Of a stretch of 64,000 nucleotides of DNA, positions 17,150 through 27,120 are shown in pieces (position 1 is the stretch's first letter; each line of letters begins with the position of its first letter). The DNA lies in NCBI RefSeq assembly GCF_012290005.1, contig NZ_JAAXMS010000007.1, positions 229,991 to 293,990 on the forward strand. Reading direction: 5' to 3'. Made by a program: the position numbers and the translations under genes. The notes beneath the pieces were generated by a model, which was not told the origin of the DNA, ran no database searches, and saw nothing but the letters and a program-made list of their open reading frames with translations. This DNA comes from Crateriforma spongiae (GTDB lineage: Bacteria > Planctomycetota > Planctomycetia > Pirellulales > Pirellulaceae).

Positions 17150-20100
17150 CTCGGTCGACACAGACACGCGGTGATGCGAATAGATCGGACGCACCGAATA
17201 CGGAGGCCTTGCCAGATTCGTCTTGGATCGGTTCGATCGCGTTCGGTTTCTATCATGATTCGCGGCTGGCGGTGTTGATTTTGACGCTGATCATGGTCGC
17301 TGGCTTCAGCAGCTTCGCGATTCTTCCACGAATGGAAGACCCTGTCTTGGTGAAGCGTGCCGCATTAATCACCACACCATTGCCGGGCGCAGACGCGCAG
17401 CGTGTGGAAAGTCAGGTTAGCGAGAAGATCGAAAACCGTTTGCGAGACATCGAAGAGATCAAAGAAATTCGATCGATCAGTCGTGGCGGCATCAGCACGA
17501 TTTCAGTGGAGTTGCTGGATTCGGTCACAGAAAGCGGAACCATTTGGTCGCGCGTACGCAGTCGCCTGGAAGACAGCCTGCAAGACCTTCCGCCCGATGC
17601 GGGACGCCCCCAGTTCGATGAACTGGAAGTTCGCGCCCACGCTTTGATCGTCGGGCTGACTTGGAACCGCGACGAAGCACCGGACTACCGGGTGTTGCGA
17701 CGATTGGCGGTGGACTTACAGGATGTCCTGCAAAACTTGCCCGGAACCGACACGGTGTCTCGTTTCGGCGATCCAGGCGAAGAGATCGAAATCGAAATCG
17801 ATCCTGCTCGGGCGGCATCTTTGTCACTGACGCCTGCAGCGATCGCGGATCAGGTGACGGCTTTTGACGTGAAGCGGTCCGCGGGCCAGGTCCGTCGTGA
17901 ATCGATGGAATTGTTGTTGGAGGTCGGCAACCAGTTGGACTGGGTTGATCAGATCAGAGACATTCCGATCCGCCAAAGTGGCGATGGTTTTGTCCGTCTA
18001 GGCGATTTGGCGACGGTTCAAATGGGAGTTCCTGATCCGCCATCACGATTGGCGATGCTGGGCGGACGTCCCGCCGTGGTGCTCGGTGCAACCGTTCGAT
18101 CGACGTATCGGATCGATCGCTGGACAACGAAAGCCGAACAGGCGTTGGCGGGTTTTCGGGAGACGATACCGGATGGGATTGAGATCGATTCGGTGCTGCG
18201 GCAATCGGACTATGTCGATCAGCGTCTACAGTCACTGGCCAGCAACCTCTTGATCGGTGCGGCAGCCATCTCTTTGGTGATCTATCTGTTGATGGGTTGG
18301 CGTTCGGCGGTGATGGTGACATTGACATTGCCGCTGGCCAGTTTGATGGTCCTGTTTTTCTTGCGTGTGGTTGGCATCCCGATTCATCAGATGTCCGTTA
18401 CCGGGCTGATCATTTCCTTGGGATTGTTGATCGACAACGCCATCGTGATTGTCGACGAAGTGCGTGGACGATTGCGATCCGGACAAAGTCGAATCGACAC
18501 GATGGTGAATTCGGTGTGTCATCTGGCGATCCCGCTGTTGGGTTCCACGGTGACAACCGCCTTGGCTTTCGCACCCATTGCGTTGATGCCGGGCCCGGCC
18601 GGCGAATTCGTCGGCTCCATCGCCATTAGCGTTATTTTTGCGATCTTCTCGTCATTGTTTCTAGCGTTGACACTGATCCCGACGATCGCCGCCCGGTGGC
18701 TGCCGAAGGTCGATCCGAACCAGGATTTCACACATCCAAAGCAAGGTCGGCTGCGACAGATCCATGAAAACGGCCTTCGCGCCGACGGCTTGGCATCCCA
18801 TTTTCAATCGCTACTTCATTGGCTGTTGCGTCGTCCGTTGCGTGGCATCGCGGTATCAATTATCGCTCCGGTGCTTGGTTTTGCGTTGTTTCCGACTTTG
18901 AACGAACAGTTCTTTCCACCGTCGGATCGCAATCAGTTTCATATCACCGTGGAAGGTCCGGCCACCAATTCGCTTTCCCAGACACAGCGAACGGCTGCCG
19001 AAATCGACCTGGTTTTGCAGCAGTATGGGATGCAACGCGTCGACTGGTTTTTTGGCGAAAGTGCACCCCAGTTTTATTACAACGTCATTTCCAATCGAAA
19101 AGGGACCAGCAATTACGCCCAGGCGTTGGTTACCACAAGGGATGCCGGCGATCCGGTACCGCTGATTCGAAAGTTGCAGAGTGAACTGAGTCGCCGAATC
19201 ACGTCGTCACGGGTGTTGGTCCGACAATTGGAACAAGGGCCTCCCTTTGATGCTCCGGTGGAGGTGCGCGTCTTTGGCCCCGATCTGCAGACGCTGCGCA
19301 ATTTGGGCGATCATTACCGACAACTGTTGTCGACCATTCCCGAGGTCACGTATTGTCGGTTGGACATGAACGAAGTCTTGCCGCAAGTGTCCATCGGGGT
19401 GGATGGTGAATCGGCACGGTTGGCGGGATTGGAACCCAATCAAATCGCACGGCAACTGTTCAGCAGTTTGGAAGGACGCGTCGGCGGAAGCATTCTGCAG
19501 GACAACGAGGAACTGCCGATCGTTGTTCGGGTCAAGGATGCGGATCGAGGATCGTTGAATCGAATCACCAGTATGGATCTGGTGGGCCAGACGCCCGACG
19601 GCGCGGTGCGTTTAGTGCCGCTGGACGCGGTGGCCGATGTCACTCTGAATCCGGAAACGGCAGCCATTCCACGGTTGAATCGTCGGCGAATGAACGAAGT
19701 CGCCGCGTTCGTTCAAGCTGGTGTCTTGCCCAGCGTCGTGCAAGCACAGATCGAGCAACTGATTGCCGAAAGCGACGTGCCGTTACCGCGTGGATATCGA
19801 ATCGAATACGGGGGCGAAGCGTCCAAGCGTGATGACGCGGTGGGGAATTTGTTTTCGACCGTTGGCGTGCTGGCGGTGTTGATGGCAGCGACGTTGGTGA
19901 TGTCCTTCGGCTCGTTCCGATTGGCTGCAATCATTGCGTCCGTTGCCGCACTGTCGATCGGATTAGGACTGGGAGCTTTGGAGATTGCCGGTTATCCGTT
20001 TGGGTTCATGGCAATCATCGGAACCATGGGGCTGATCGGTGTGGCAATCAATGATTCGATCGTGGTGTTGGCGGCCATCGGCGCCAACGATCGCGCGGCC

Positions 20101-20382
20101 GGTGGCGACATCGATGCCATTGTGCACGAAGTGATGCATTGTTCGCGGCACGTCGTGGCGACGACGTTCACGACGATGGTGGGGTTTGCACCACTGATTC
20201 TGGATGGCGGCCGGTTCTGGCCGCCGATGGCTGTATGCATCGCTGGTGGCGTCGCGGGGGCAACACTGTTGGCCTTGGTGTTGGTGCCGTCGGCCTACCG
20301 TTTGGTGTCCGTCAAACCAAGCCCCATCGCCGACGCAGAATCCATTCCGATCCCAATGCCGTTGCGAACAGCAGGTACATGA
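17146..20382 (+). CDS. RND efflux transporter permease
   Basis: This proton-driven efflux pump has 1,078 residues from the ATG at 17146. TM1 is at about 32-50, followed by a periplasmic porter domain. Segments with LLIGAAAISLVIYLLMGW (TM2), LLIDNAIVIVDEV (TM4, around residue 428) and PGPAGEFVGSI show the AcrB-like repeat. The second porter domain and TM7-TM12 follow, with VLMAATLVMSFGSF. TM4 has one Asp followed by Asn where AcrB has two Asp residues. This type is common in the broad unclassified RND branch. The substrate is unknown, and drugs or lipophilic toxins are likely given TetR control. Its 3' end overlaps the convergent VWA gene by 71 bp. Confidence 0.9.
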   Translation: MTRSTQTRGDANRSDAPNTEALPDSSWIGSIAFGFYHDSRLAVLILTLIMVAGFSSFAILPRMEDPVLVKRAALITTPLPGADAQRVESQVSEKIENRLRDIEEIKEIRSISRGGISTISVELLDSVTESGTIWSRVRSRLEDSLQDLPPDAGRPQFDELEVRAHALIVGLTWNRDEAPDYRVLRRLAVDLQDVLQNLPGTDTVSRFGDPGEEIEIEIDPARAASLSLTPAAIADQVTAFDVKRSAGQVRRESMELLLEVGNQLDWVDQIRDIPIRQSGDGFVRLGDLATVQMGVPDPPSRLAMLGGRPAVVLGATVRSTYRIDRWTTKAEQALAGFRETIPDGIEIDSVLRQSDYVDQRLQSLASNLLIGAAAISLVIYLLMGWRSAVMVTLTLPLASLMVLFFLRVVGIPIHQMSVTGLIISLGLLIDNAIVIVDEVRGRLRSGQSRIDTMVNSVCHLAIPLLGSTVTTALAFAPIALMPGPAGEFVGSIAISVIFAIFSSLFLALTLIPTIAARWLPKVDPNQDFTHPKQGRLRQIHENGLRADGLASHFQSLLHWLLRRPLRGIAVSIIAPVLGFALFPTLNEQFFPPSDRNQFHITVEGPATNSLSQTQRTAAEIDLVLQQYGMQRVDWFFGESAPQFYYNVISNRKGTSNYAQALVTTRDAGDPVPLIRKLQSELSRRITSSRVLVRQLEQGPPFDAPVEVRVFGPDLQTLRNLGDHYRQLLSTIPEVTYCRLDMNEVLPQVSIGVDGESARLAGLEPNQIARQLFSSLEGRVGGSILQDNEELPIVVRVKDADRGSLNRITSMDLVGQTPDGAVRLVPLDAVADVTLNPETAAIPRLNRRRMNEVAAFVQAGVLPSVVQAQIEQLIAESDVPLPRGYRIEYGGEASKRDDAVGNLFSTVGVLAVLMAATLVMSFGSFRLAAIIASVAALSIGLGLGALEIAGYPFGFMAIIGTMGLIGVAINDSIVVLAAIGANDRAAGGDIDAIVHEVMHCSRHVVATTFTTMVGFAPLILDGGRFWPPMAVCIAGGVAGATLLALVLVPSAYRLVSVKPSPIADAESIPIPMPLRTAGT

Positions 20383-22564
20383 TCCAGCCGCTGATCGGGC
20401 CATCGCCCAGGCGGTTCTTCTGGACAATCGTGGCCACGTTGCGTTGTTGGCTTCGGCGGATCAGGTCGACCAATTCATCGGTTTGGTCGACGCCGAAGGA
20501 TTGCCCGCCGCTTTGTCGGGTCAGCCCTGCCAGTTGTCGCATCAGCACGGGGTCAGCGGATGACCGAGACAGTTCGGCAATGTCTTGCAAGACTTCAAAA
20601 CCCAGCGACGTGTCTTTGGTCGGTTCCGAAGTCGAACCTCCGGTCACACGCAACTGATAGATCCCCGCGGCCAGCGAAGTCGGCAATTGACCTTCCAATC
20701 GCAAACGCCCATCGTCCTGCGAAGATTGACGGTCAAAGGTTAAGGGGGTGACCGATCCATCATCGGCCACGGCTTGAACGGTCCAGTCGTCACGGGGCGA
20801 CAGAGGTGGCGGAATGATGGCCGTGAATCCCGCCGGTGCATCGTCGGAGAAACGGCGGGCGGTCATGTTCAGCTGGATTTCTTCGCCGGAATCTCCGTCA
20901 CGAGCCAGCAGCCACAGAACCAGTTGACGCCAGAATCGCCGGTGGAAATTTTGGAACCCATAGCGATGCCAACGAAACGTTTCATCGATTCCCAAGACGG
21001 CGACTCTGCCTCGCCCATATTCCCCGACGACCAAGAGTGGGTTTCCGTCGGTGGATTCCAGCAAGGTTTGCACCCCCGGTGCCGATCTTGGTGCGCCCAG
21101 ATTACTGGCCCCGTTCAACGGGGGCAGTTGTGCCCAAGTCGTTTGCCGGGGAGTGTCGATCATGGTGATCGGGTGGCGGATGCTAGGCCGCAGTGTCAGA
21201 GGTCCTGGAATATCGGCGTTGCCGATTCGCGAAAGATCCACCGGCAAAACGCCGGCCAGCGGCGTGTCTTGATAGCCGCCGGCCGACAACGCTTCCATGC
21301 CACCGAGCATGACCAGACCTGAGCCGCTTGCCACCGCGTCGGCCAGCGATTGCCACTGTTGATCGCCAACAGCGGATGCTTCCAAATCGCCGATGATGAA
21401 CACGTCGTGGCTGTCGGCCGTCAAATCATCGCCCAACGAAACCGGCCAGCGTGATCGGCTGTCCGCGGGAATCCATTGGTAATCCAAATCCAAGTCGGGG
21501 AAACGCAACGCACGACGCAGAAACTGTTGTTCTTCTCTGGGCTGGCCTTCCAGATAATAAATCCGGCCACCGCCCGGCATCACGTCGACAAAGGCCACTT
21601 GCGTGTTGTTGGGCCGGACGGTTTCGCCAGGCATGACGTCGGCTTGAACTTCCAGGCGATAGCTGCCCGGGGCGGGCGTGTCGACAGCGATTTGCACCGG
21701 AGTTCGGCTGATGGCGGATTCGCTAACAATACGTCGGACTGCCGCATCCGTCTCGCTACCCTGTGAATCGATCCAGCGCAGGCGAATCGGAATTTCGGTA
21801 CCGGCCAATCCACGGCTTTCCAATTCGAAACGCAAGTCAAATTGGGTTCCCGCGAACAGTCGAAAACTTTCGGGCAATCCCGACACCGCGACGTCGCGCC
21901 GCTGATCATTCTGGCTGGCCGGTCCGATCGGGATTGTCCACAGCGGCAATCCGATGGAATCCATCACCGATGCCGCCTGATCCGCCGACAATGCGCCGCC
22001 GCCGGCGGATGTCGTTTCAGGCCCAACGGTGTTCGCGCCGTCGCCGATCAGAATCAATCCTTCGATCGATTGGCGATTGGCACTTTGCAGCGTCCAGCGG
22101 ATCGGCGACGCCAGATCCGTCCGGCGGCCCACCGGAGACGACTGGTCGATCAGCGTTGCAGGATCGCTGTTCTCCGTTTCCGCCGTGGATGCGTACGTCA
22201 GCGGAATGATCTGCAATCGTTCAGAAACCGTTTCCAATTGGTCGGTCAGTGATTGGACCACGCTACGTTGGATGTCCCAGCGACTGGCGGCATCTCCGTC
22301 GGAAAGCGACATGCTTTGCGACGTGTCTATTGCAATCACCAGTGATGATTCTGATGGTTGTTGGTCGACGCGGACCCATGACGGCCCCAACAGGACCAGC
22401 AACAAACAGCCTGCCGCCAGTGACCGAAGCCCCAAAAGTGTTCGAAAACGACGCGGGTCACTCATTGACGGTGTGATCATCAGCAGCACAAGGGCCACCA
22501 CGACGGCCACCAGCAACGCTAGCCAGGATGAATCAAACAGCGGATCGATTTGCCACCGCGTCAT
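20312..22564 (-). CDS. membrane protein with von Willebrand A-like domain
   Basis: This is the last gene of the MoxR-DUF58-BatA cluster. The 750-residue protein has two N-terminal membrane helices (about 13-31 and 44-62). A VWA-like domain follows that starts IAIDTSQSMSLSDG (MIDAS D-x-S-x-S at DTSQS). Next is a beta-sandwich region, then a glutamine-amidotransferase-like segment (VFIIGDLEASAV, then LVMLGGMEALSAGGY, around 390-430), another beta region, and a membrane helix at the C-terminus (about 722-740). The start overlaps the stop of the upstream BatA-like gene by 4 bp. The architecture is typical of planctomycete proteins found with MoxR. The exact process is unknown. Confidence 0.8.
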   Translation of the reverse strand: MTRWQIDPLFDSSWLALLVAVVVALVLLMITPSMSDPRRFRTLLGLRSLAAGCLLLVLLGPSWVRVDQQPSESSLVIAIDTSQSMSLSDGDAASRWDIQRSVVQSLTDQLETVSERLQIIPLTYASTAETENSDPATLIDQSSPVGRRTDLASPIRWTLQSANRQSIEGLILIGDGANTVGPETTSAGGGALSADQAASVMDSIGLPLWTIPIGPASQNDQRRDVAVSGLPESFRLFAGTQFDLRFELESRGLAGTEIPIRLRWIDSQGSETDAAVRRIVSESAISRTPVQIAVDTPAPGSYRLEVQADVMPGETVRPNNTQVAFVDVMPGGGRIYYLEGQPREEQQFLRRALRFPDLDLDYQWIPADSRSRWPVSLGDDLTADSHDVFIIGDLEASAVGDQQWQSLADAVASGSGLVMLGGMEALSAGGYQDTPLAGVLPVDLSRIGNADIPGPLTLRPSIRHPITMIDTPRQTTWAQLPPLNGASNLGAPRSAPGVQTLLESTDGNPLLVVGEYGRGRVAVLGIDETFRWHRYGFQNFHRRFWRQLVLWLLARDGDSGEEIQLNMTARRFSDDAPAGFTAIIPPPLSPRDDWTVQAVADDGSVTPLTFDRQSSQDDGRLRLEGQLPTSLAAGIYQLRVTGGSTSEPTKDTSLGFEVLQDIAELSRSSADPVLMRQLAGLTRQSGGQSFGVDQTDELVDLIRRSQQRNVATIVQKNRLGDGPISGWIMYLLFATALGSEWILRRRWGLV

Positions 22565-25005
22565 GCCGATATCCTTCGATTACCGGCAAGGCTTTGGATT
22601 CCGGACGTCGGTTGGGCCCCTTTGGCTTGACGATAAAAGCGGTTCCCCAAAACCTGTTCCAGAATGAACGCGATGACGGCCAACAACAATATTGGCGAAC
22701 GCAAGGAGATCGACGGCGCGCCCTTGGTTCCGACCAACTCAATGTTGCTCAGGTCGTCGGTCAGCGTGAATCCGGTCTTGTCGTCCTTCGGACCTAACCA
22801 TGCCGTCAGGTCATCGACCGATGCCTTTTCGGCAATCAGGTCGTCATCGTTCCAGTTGCTGCTGAACCCTAGCGTCCCTCGAGGGGATCGCAGCCAATAG
22901 GTTCCCACTTGGCTGATTTGGCCGACGGTCAAGCGTGGTGCGTCCGATGCGGTTTCGATTGGGGTCGGCAGATCGGATCTGGGCGAAAAAAGTTGCCAGC
23001 GGACGGTTGGGTCGGCGGCATCTTCCGAACGGTTGTTTGCACCGGAGCCTGTCGGCGACTTTTTCAACGCCGATAGTGACAACTGAAAAGGTAATCCGAC
23101 GCGTGCCTGTAGCGTCCCCACTTTCGGCGTTGCCAGCCAGCGGACCAATTGCCGTGTCAGGATAAATGTTGGCCAAGCATCCGACCCAAAAAGATCGTTC
23201 CACCGGTCGGACGGGAAGGCGCCAGCGGCAAGCGGTGTCGTCATGACGGCAAGTCTGCCTTGGTCCCGTTGCATGGCGATGATTGCCGGATGGTCGGTGC
23301 CGGCGTACGCGGCCAACGTTTCTTGGTCCTTCTTCGGTTCAATTTGCCAGTAACGACGAATTCGAAAATCGCTCCATCGCGGCTGGGGATCTAGCGACGC
23401 CAGTTCGTCAAAAATTTGGTGACCAGGCCGGACGATTTCTAGAAAACTGCCTGGCGCCGGTACTTTCCATACACGTTTGAAGGTTGGCAGGACTTCGTGT
23501 TGATCAAACCCGCCGGTCAAGCGTGAGCCAGCGATGATTCCGGCGGCGGATCCTTGGCTGAAGAACGCATCCCAATCGATTGCGGCTAACAGGGACGCCG
23601 ATGGATCCAGAAAAATGACGGCATCAAACCGCGATTGGTCGATGGCGGCGAACACGTCTTCGCTAATGACGTCGACCTGGAACGCTGAATTGGGATCGTC
23701 GGGGGCCAGCGGTGAAGTGGCTGCCCAAGCGATCAAGTCGGCTTGATCAGGGTCCTGGGTCACGATCAGCAACGGACGGCGTGGCTGGATGGACCAACTG
23801 AGGAATCGTTGATCGTCGGCCGCCAAGGCGTCGGATGACGCTAGCCGAATCATTCCATGTCGGATTCCAACATCGGGCTCCGGTGGCAGAGTGACGACAA
23901 ATTCGCTGGAACGCCCATTCGCGATCGACACCACTGCTCGATCGACGACTCGGGATTCAGGGTCGATTCGAACGCCGTCACGGATCAGAGGACGCGTCGG
24001 ATCGTCCGCGAATTGAATCAATTCCACCGTGGCGGTATCGGAACGGTCGTCGGCAGAGCCCTGGACAGTGATCGTTCCGCGGACCGCGGTTGCCTGCCCC
24101 AGTGGTGGATGTGGATCGTGGTGCAGCAATTTCAGCGATCGATTCGAAGCGTCGAATTTGCCAACGTCCAGCACGGATACCGCGACGCGATCGTCGACCA
24201 AAGCCTGTTGTGGAGGCGTCATCCAAGACGATCGCGACAGATTACTGACAATGATCAGATGGCGGTCTTCCAAATCGCTGTTTCCCAACAGGCGAAGCAT
24301 CGCATCCAGCTTGCCACTGATGGGGGCGGCATCGGGACGCATGCGGACATTTTCGATCTGGTTGATTGCCGCGGCAGTGTCGGTGGCAAATACCACGGGG
24401 CGACTGGAACGGTCGGCGATCACAACGCGGCTTCCGGGCGCCGCCCGTCCCACCAGTTCTTTGGCGGCCACGCGGATGGCATCCAGATGGTTGGTCCCAC
24501 CCGCGTCCCACTGCGAAGTGGGGCCGTTATCCAGCAGAATCGCCAAAGCAATCGGGTTCCGGCTAGCGGCGACCGGGGCATCGGATGCCAACAAAGAAAA
24601 TCCGGCCCATCCGATCGATGCCGTACAGGCGATTGCACCCGAGATGGTGAGGGCCGCAATGGTTGATTTCGAAATCCCTCGAAACAGCGATGCGGTGGCC
24701 AAGCCCAACAACGCAAGGCCGGCGACCAGGCCGATTCCCGCGGCTAACCATGCGGTGGACAGTTCGCTGCGGACCAAGGGGCCCGCCAACGCGATCGCTA
24801 AAGCGGCCAATGCCAGAATCCGTAGCGCCAACAGCCACCAACGTTTGATTTTCAGTCGTGTACGGTTGCTTTCGAAACGCTGGGTCAGAAACCTCACCGT
24901 GGGAAAGGATTCGCGTCGCGGTTGTTTCGGCGCAATCAGGTGCAACGCGATCGGTACGGCGACCGCGAGAGTACCCAATATCAGTGTGGCGTTGACGAAC
25001 GTCAC
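22561..25005 (-). CDS. BatA domain and VWA-like membrane protein
   Basis: The N-terminus is a textbook BatA (aerotolerance N-terminal) domain: a membrane helix at 7-26, then APKQPRRESFPTVRFL and a second helix at about 58-78. Two further helices lie at about 88-145. A VWA-like domain follows, starting near LAILLDNGPTSQWDA. Its first MIDAS Asp is present but the Ser residues are replaced, so metal binding is doubtful. The C-terminal half is beta-rich with an amidotransferase-like part, and a last membrane helix sits near residue 780. It lies 25 bp after the DUF58 gene and overlaps the next gene by 4 bp. It is probably part of a MoxR-assisted membrane complex. Confidence 0.82.
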   Translation of the reverse strand: MTFVNATLILGTLAVAVPIALHLIAPKQPRRESFPTVRFLTQRFESNRTRLKIKRWWLLALRILALAALAIALAGPLVRSELSTAWLAAGIGLVAGLALLGLATASLFRGISKSTIAALTISGAIACTASIGWAGFSLLASDAPVAASRNPIALAILLDNGPTSQWDAGGTNHLDAIRVAAKELVGRAAPGSRVVIADRSSRPVVFATDTAAAINQIENVRMRPDAAPISGKLDAMLRLLGNSDLEDRHLIIVSNLSRSSWMTPPQQALVDDRVAVSVLDVGKFDASNRSLKLLHHDPHPPLGQATAVRGTITVQGSADDRSDTATVELIQFADDPTRPLIRDGVRIDPESRVVDRAVVSIANGRSSEFVVTLPPEPDVGIRHGMIRLASSDALAADDQRFLSWSIQPRRPLLIVTQDPDQADLIAWAATSPLAPDDPNSAFQVDVISEDVFAAIDQSRFDAVIFLDPSASLLAAIDWDAFFSQGSAAGIIAGSRLTGGFDQHEVLPTFKRVWKVPAPGSFLEIVRPGHQIFDELASLDPQPRWSDFRIRRYWQIEPKKDQETLAAYAGTDHPAIIAMQRDQGRLAVMTTPLAAGAFPSDRWNDLFGSDAWPTFILTRQLVRWLATPKVGTLQARVGLPFQLSLSALKKSPTGSGANNRSEDAADPTVRWQLFSPRSDLPTPIETASDAPRLTVGQISQVGTYWLRSPRGTLGFSSNWNDDDLIAEKASVDDLTAWLGPKDDKTGFTLTDDLSNIELVGTKGAPSISLRSPILLLAVIAFILEQVLGNRFYRQAKGAQPTSGIQSLAGNRRISA

Positions 25006-25030
25006 GCAAGGCTCCGATGACAGGCTGGGC

Positions 25031-26047
25031 TTAGAACCGTGATTGACGTTGTTGAAGGTATTCCGTCAAGGCTTTATCGAACGGCATGCTGGTGTCCAGG
25101 GGAACATAGTCGATGCGAAGCTGATGACAGGCCTGTTCGTGCTGACGTCGAAAATCGTCGATCTGATCGATGTAGTCGGCACGAAATGCGTCTGCGTCGA
25201 CGCTGACTGTTTCGCCCGTTTCGGGGTCTTCGAATTCGATTTGACCGTGATAGGGGAAGTGGACTTCTGCTTCATCCAGGATATGAAAGACGATCACGTC
25301 GTGCCCGGCGTGGCGCAGTTGTGCTAGCGACGCGATTGTCGATTCGGGTGACCCCAGCAGGTCCGAAAATAACATGATCAACGTGTGTTGTTTCAGCATC
25401 GCGGCGACCTGTGTCACACACGTGGCGATGTCGGTTTGACCGTCGGGGGTCAACCGTGACAATGCGGCCAAGCAATCGGCGACCTGACCGCGACGACTGC
25501 GGGCCGGCAAGACCGCGTTCAATTTTTCGGCGAATGTCATCAGGCCGACCGGGTCTTGTTGCATCGTCATCAGGTAGGCCAACGAAGCCGCCAGGCAAGT
25601 CGCATATTCGAACTTCGTCATGCTTTGCCGATGCGTGAAGCCCATCGACTTGGACAGATCCAACACCAAGTATCCGGTCAGATTGGTTTCCGCTTCGTAC
25701 CGTTTGACGTAGTACTTGTCGGTCTTTGCGTAGGCCAGCCAATCGATACGTTTCGGGTCGTCACCGGGATCGTAGCGTCGGTGATCGCTGAACTGGACGG
25801 AAAACCCTTGATGAGGGCTGCTGTGCAGACCCTGCAGAAAGCCCCTCACGATCATCCGCGCGCGCAGGTCCAGTCGCTGGATCTGCTGAAGCGTTTCGGG
25901 GGACAGTGAATCAGTCACCGGCTGGGAAAGCTTTGTGTTGTGAAAAGGCGAATCCGATGGGGGCCGAGGATGGTGATCCGGGGCCTCGTTGGTGACGTGG
26001 TCAAGCGTTCTTGTCAGCCATGCGTGGCGGTTTGGGGACGGCAACAT
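25031..26047 (-). CDS. DUF58 domain protein (MoxR-associated)
   Basis: The DUF58 hallmark is present: RRYDPGDDPKRIDWLAYAKT followed by KYYVKRYEAETN (about 89-120), then a VWA-like fold with LVLDLSKSMGF (MIDAS-like D-x-S-x-S). The protein is soluble, with 338 residues from the ATG at 26047. That start lies inside the moxR 3' end (47-bp overlap). A GTG at 25918 would give a 295-residue protein starting just before the conserved part, so the true start is unsettled. DUF58 proteins are encoded next to MoxR ATPases in many bacteria and are thought to be their clients or partners. Confidence 0.85.
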   Translation of the reverse strand: MLPSPNRHAWLTRTLDHVTNEAPDHHPRPPSDSPFHNTKLSQPVTDSLSPETLQQIQRLDLRARMIVRGFLQGLHSSPHQGFSVQFSDHRRYDPGDDPKRIDWLAYAKTDKYYVKRYEAETNLTGYLVLDLSKSMGFTHRQSMTKFEYATCLAASLAYLMTMQQDPVGLMTFAEKLNAVLPARSRRGQVADCLAALSRLTPDGQTDIATCVTQVAAMLKQHTLIMLFSDLLGSPESTIASLAQLRHAGHDVIVFHILDEAEVHFPYHGQIEFEDPETGETVSVDADAFRADYIDQIDDFRRQHEQACHQLRIDYVPLDTSMPFDKALTEYLQQRQSRF

Positions 26048-27083
26048 CGTCGATCAAGCGGCGAACAATTTCGTCCGTATCGACGCCTTCGGCTTGTGCC
26101 TGGAAGTTGGTAGCGATTCGGTGCCGCAGCACGGGCAACGCGATTTTTTGAATGTCGGCAACGTCAATACTGAATCGACCGTCCATCGCCGCAATGGCTT
26201 TGGCACCGCCGATCAAATTTTGCCCGGCGCGGGGACCGGCACCCCAGTCCACCAGCGATTTGACGTAATCGGGCGCCGTTGGATCGCTGGGGCGACTGGC
26301 GCGAACCAGATTCGATGCATAGCGAACGGTGAACGGATTCACGGCGATGCTGTTGACCAATTTCTGGACGTTCTGGATCGCGCGAGACGACAAGACTTTG
26401 TTGACCGTCGGTGATTCGCCACGTGTGGTGGCCGTCAGGATCTGTTCTTCTTCCGCAGCGGTCGGGTAGTCGATCCGGATCTTGAACATGAACCGGTCCA
26501 ACTGGGCCTCGGGCAACGGATACGTCCCCTCCTGATCGACCGGGTTCTGGGTGGCAATCGCGAAGAATGGATCTGGCAACGCATAGGATTCGCGGCCCAC
26601 GGTGACCTGCCGTTCTTGCATCGCTTCCAGTAAAGCGGCTTGAGTTTTGGGCGGCGTTCGGTTGATTTCGTCGGCCAGCAAGATGTTGGCGAAAATCGGG
26701 CCCTGAACAAAACGAAAGCTGCGACGTCCCGCTTCGTCTTCCTCCAAGACCTGCGTGCCGGTGATGTCCGAGGGCATCAAGTCGGGCGTGAATTGGACCC
26801 GCTTGAACGACACGTCCAAGATATTGGCCAACGTGCTGACCAAAAGTGTTTTCGCCAGTCCGGGGACTCCTTCCAATAAACAGTGACCGCGCGTAAAGAT
26901 GGCGGCTAGCAATTGTTCGATGGTGTCTTGTTGGCCGACAATGACTTTGGCCAATTCGTTTCGCATCGTCTGTTGATGTTCCGCGAATTCCTTCAGCACA
27001 TCGCCTAAGTTGCGTGCCTTGCCAGCCGGTGGTGGATCCGGCGGCGCGGGGGGCGGGCTCGCAGGCACGTTAGAATCACTCAT
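26001..27083 (-). CDS. MoxR family AAA+ ATPase
   Basis: This chaperone-like ATPase is expected to remodel or insert cofactors into the VWA proteins encoded next to it. From the ATG at 27083 it has 360 residues. A Pro-rich N-terminal linker (about 5-20) precedes the AAA+ core. Walker A is GVPGLAKT, Walker B is LLADEIN, sensor 1 is ATQNP with the Pro-rich EGTYPLPEAQLDRF segment, and the lid domain follows. The divergent DUF4159 gene starts at 27121, only 37 bp away, so both promoters must lie inside the opposite coding regions or be extremely compact. Confidence 0.92.
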   Translation of the reverse strand: MSDSNVPASPPPAPPDPPPAGKARNLGDVLKEFAEHQQTMRNELAKVIVGQQDTIEQLLAAIFTRGHCLLEGVPGLAKTLLVSTLANILDVSFKRVQFTPDLMPSDITGTQVLEEDEAGRRSFRFVQGPIFANILLADEINRTPPKTQAALLEAMQERQVTVGRESYALPDPFFAIATQNPVDQEGTYPLPEAQLDRFMFKIRIDYPTAAEEEQILTATTRGESPTVNKVLSSRAIQNVQKLVNSIAVNPFTVRYASNLVRASRPSDPTAPDYVKSLVDWGAGPRAGQNLIGGAKAIAAMDGRFSIDVADIQKIALPVLRHRIATNFQAQAEGVDTDEIVRRLIDDVAVPKPPRMADKNA

Positions 27084-27120
27084 GGACGCAACATTCCCTT
27101 CTTGGTTTTGTGATTCGGCG

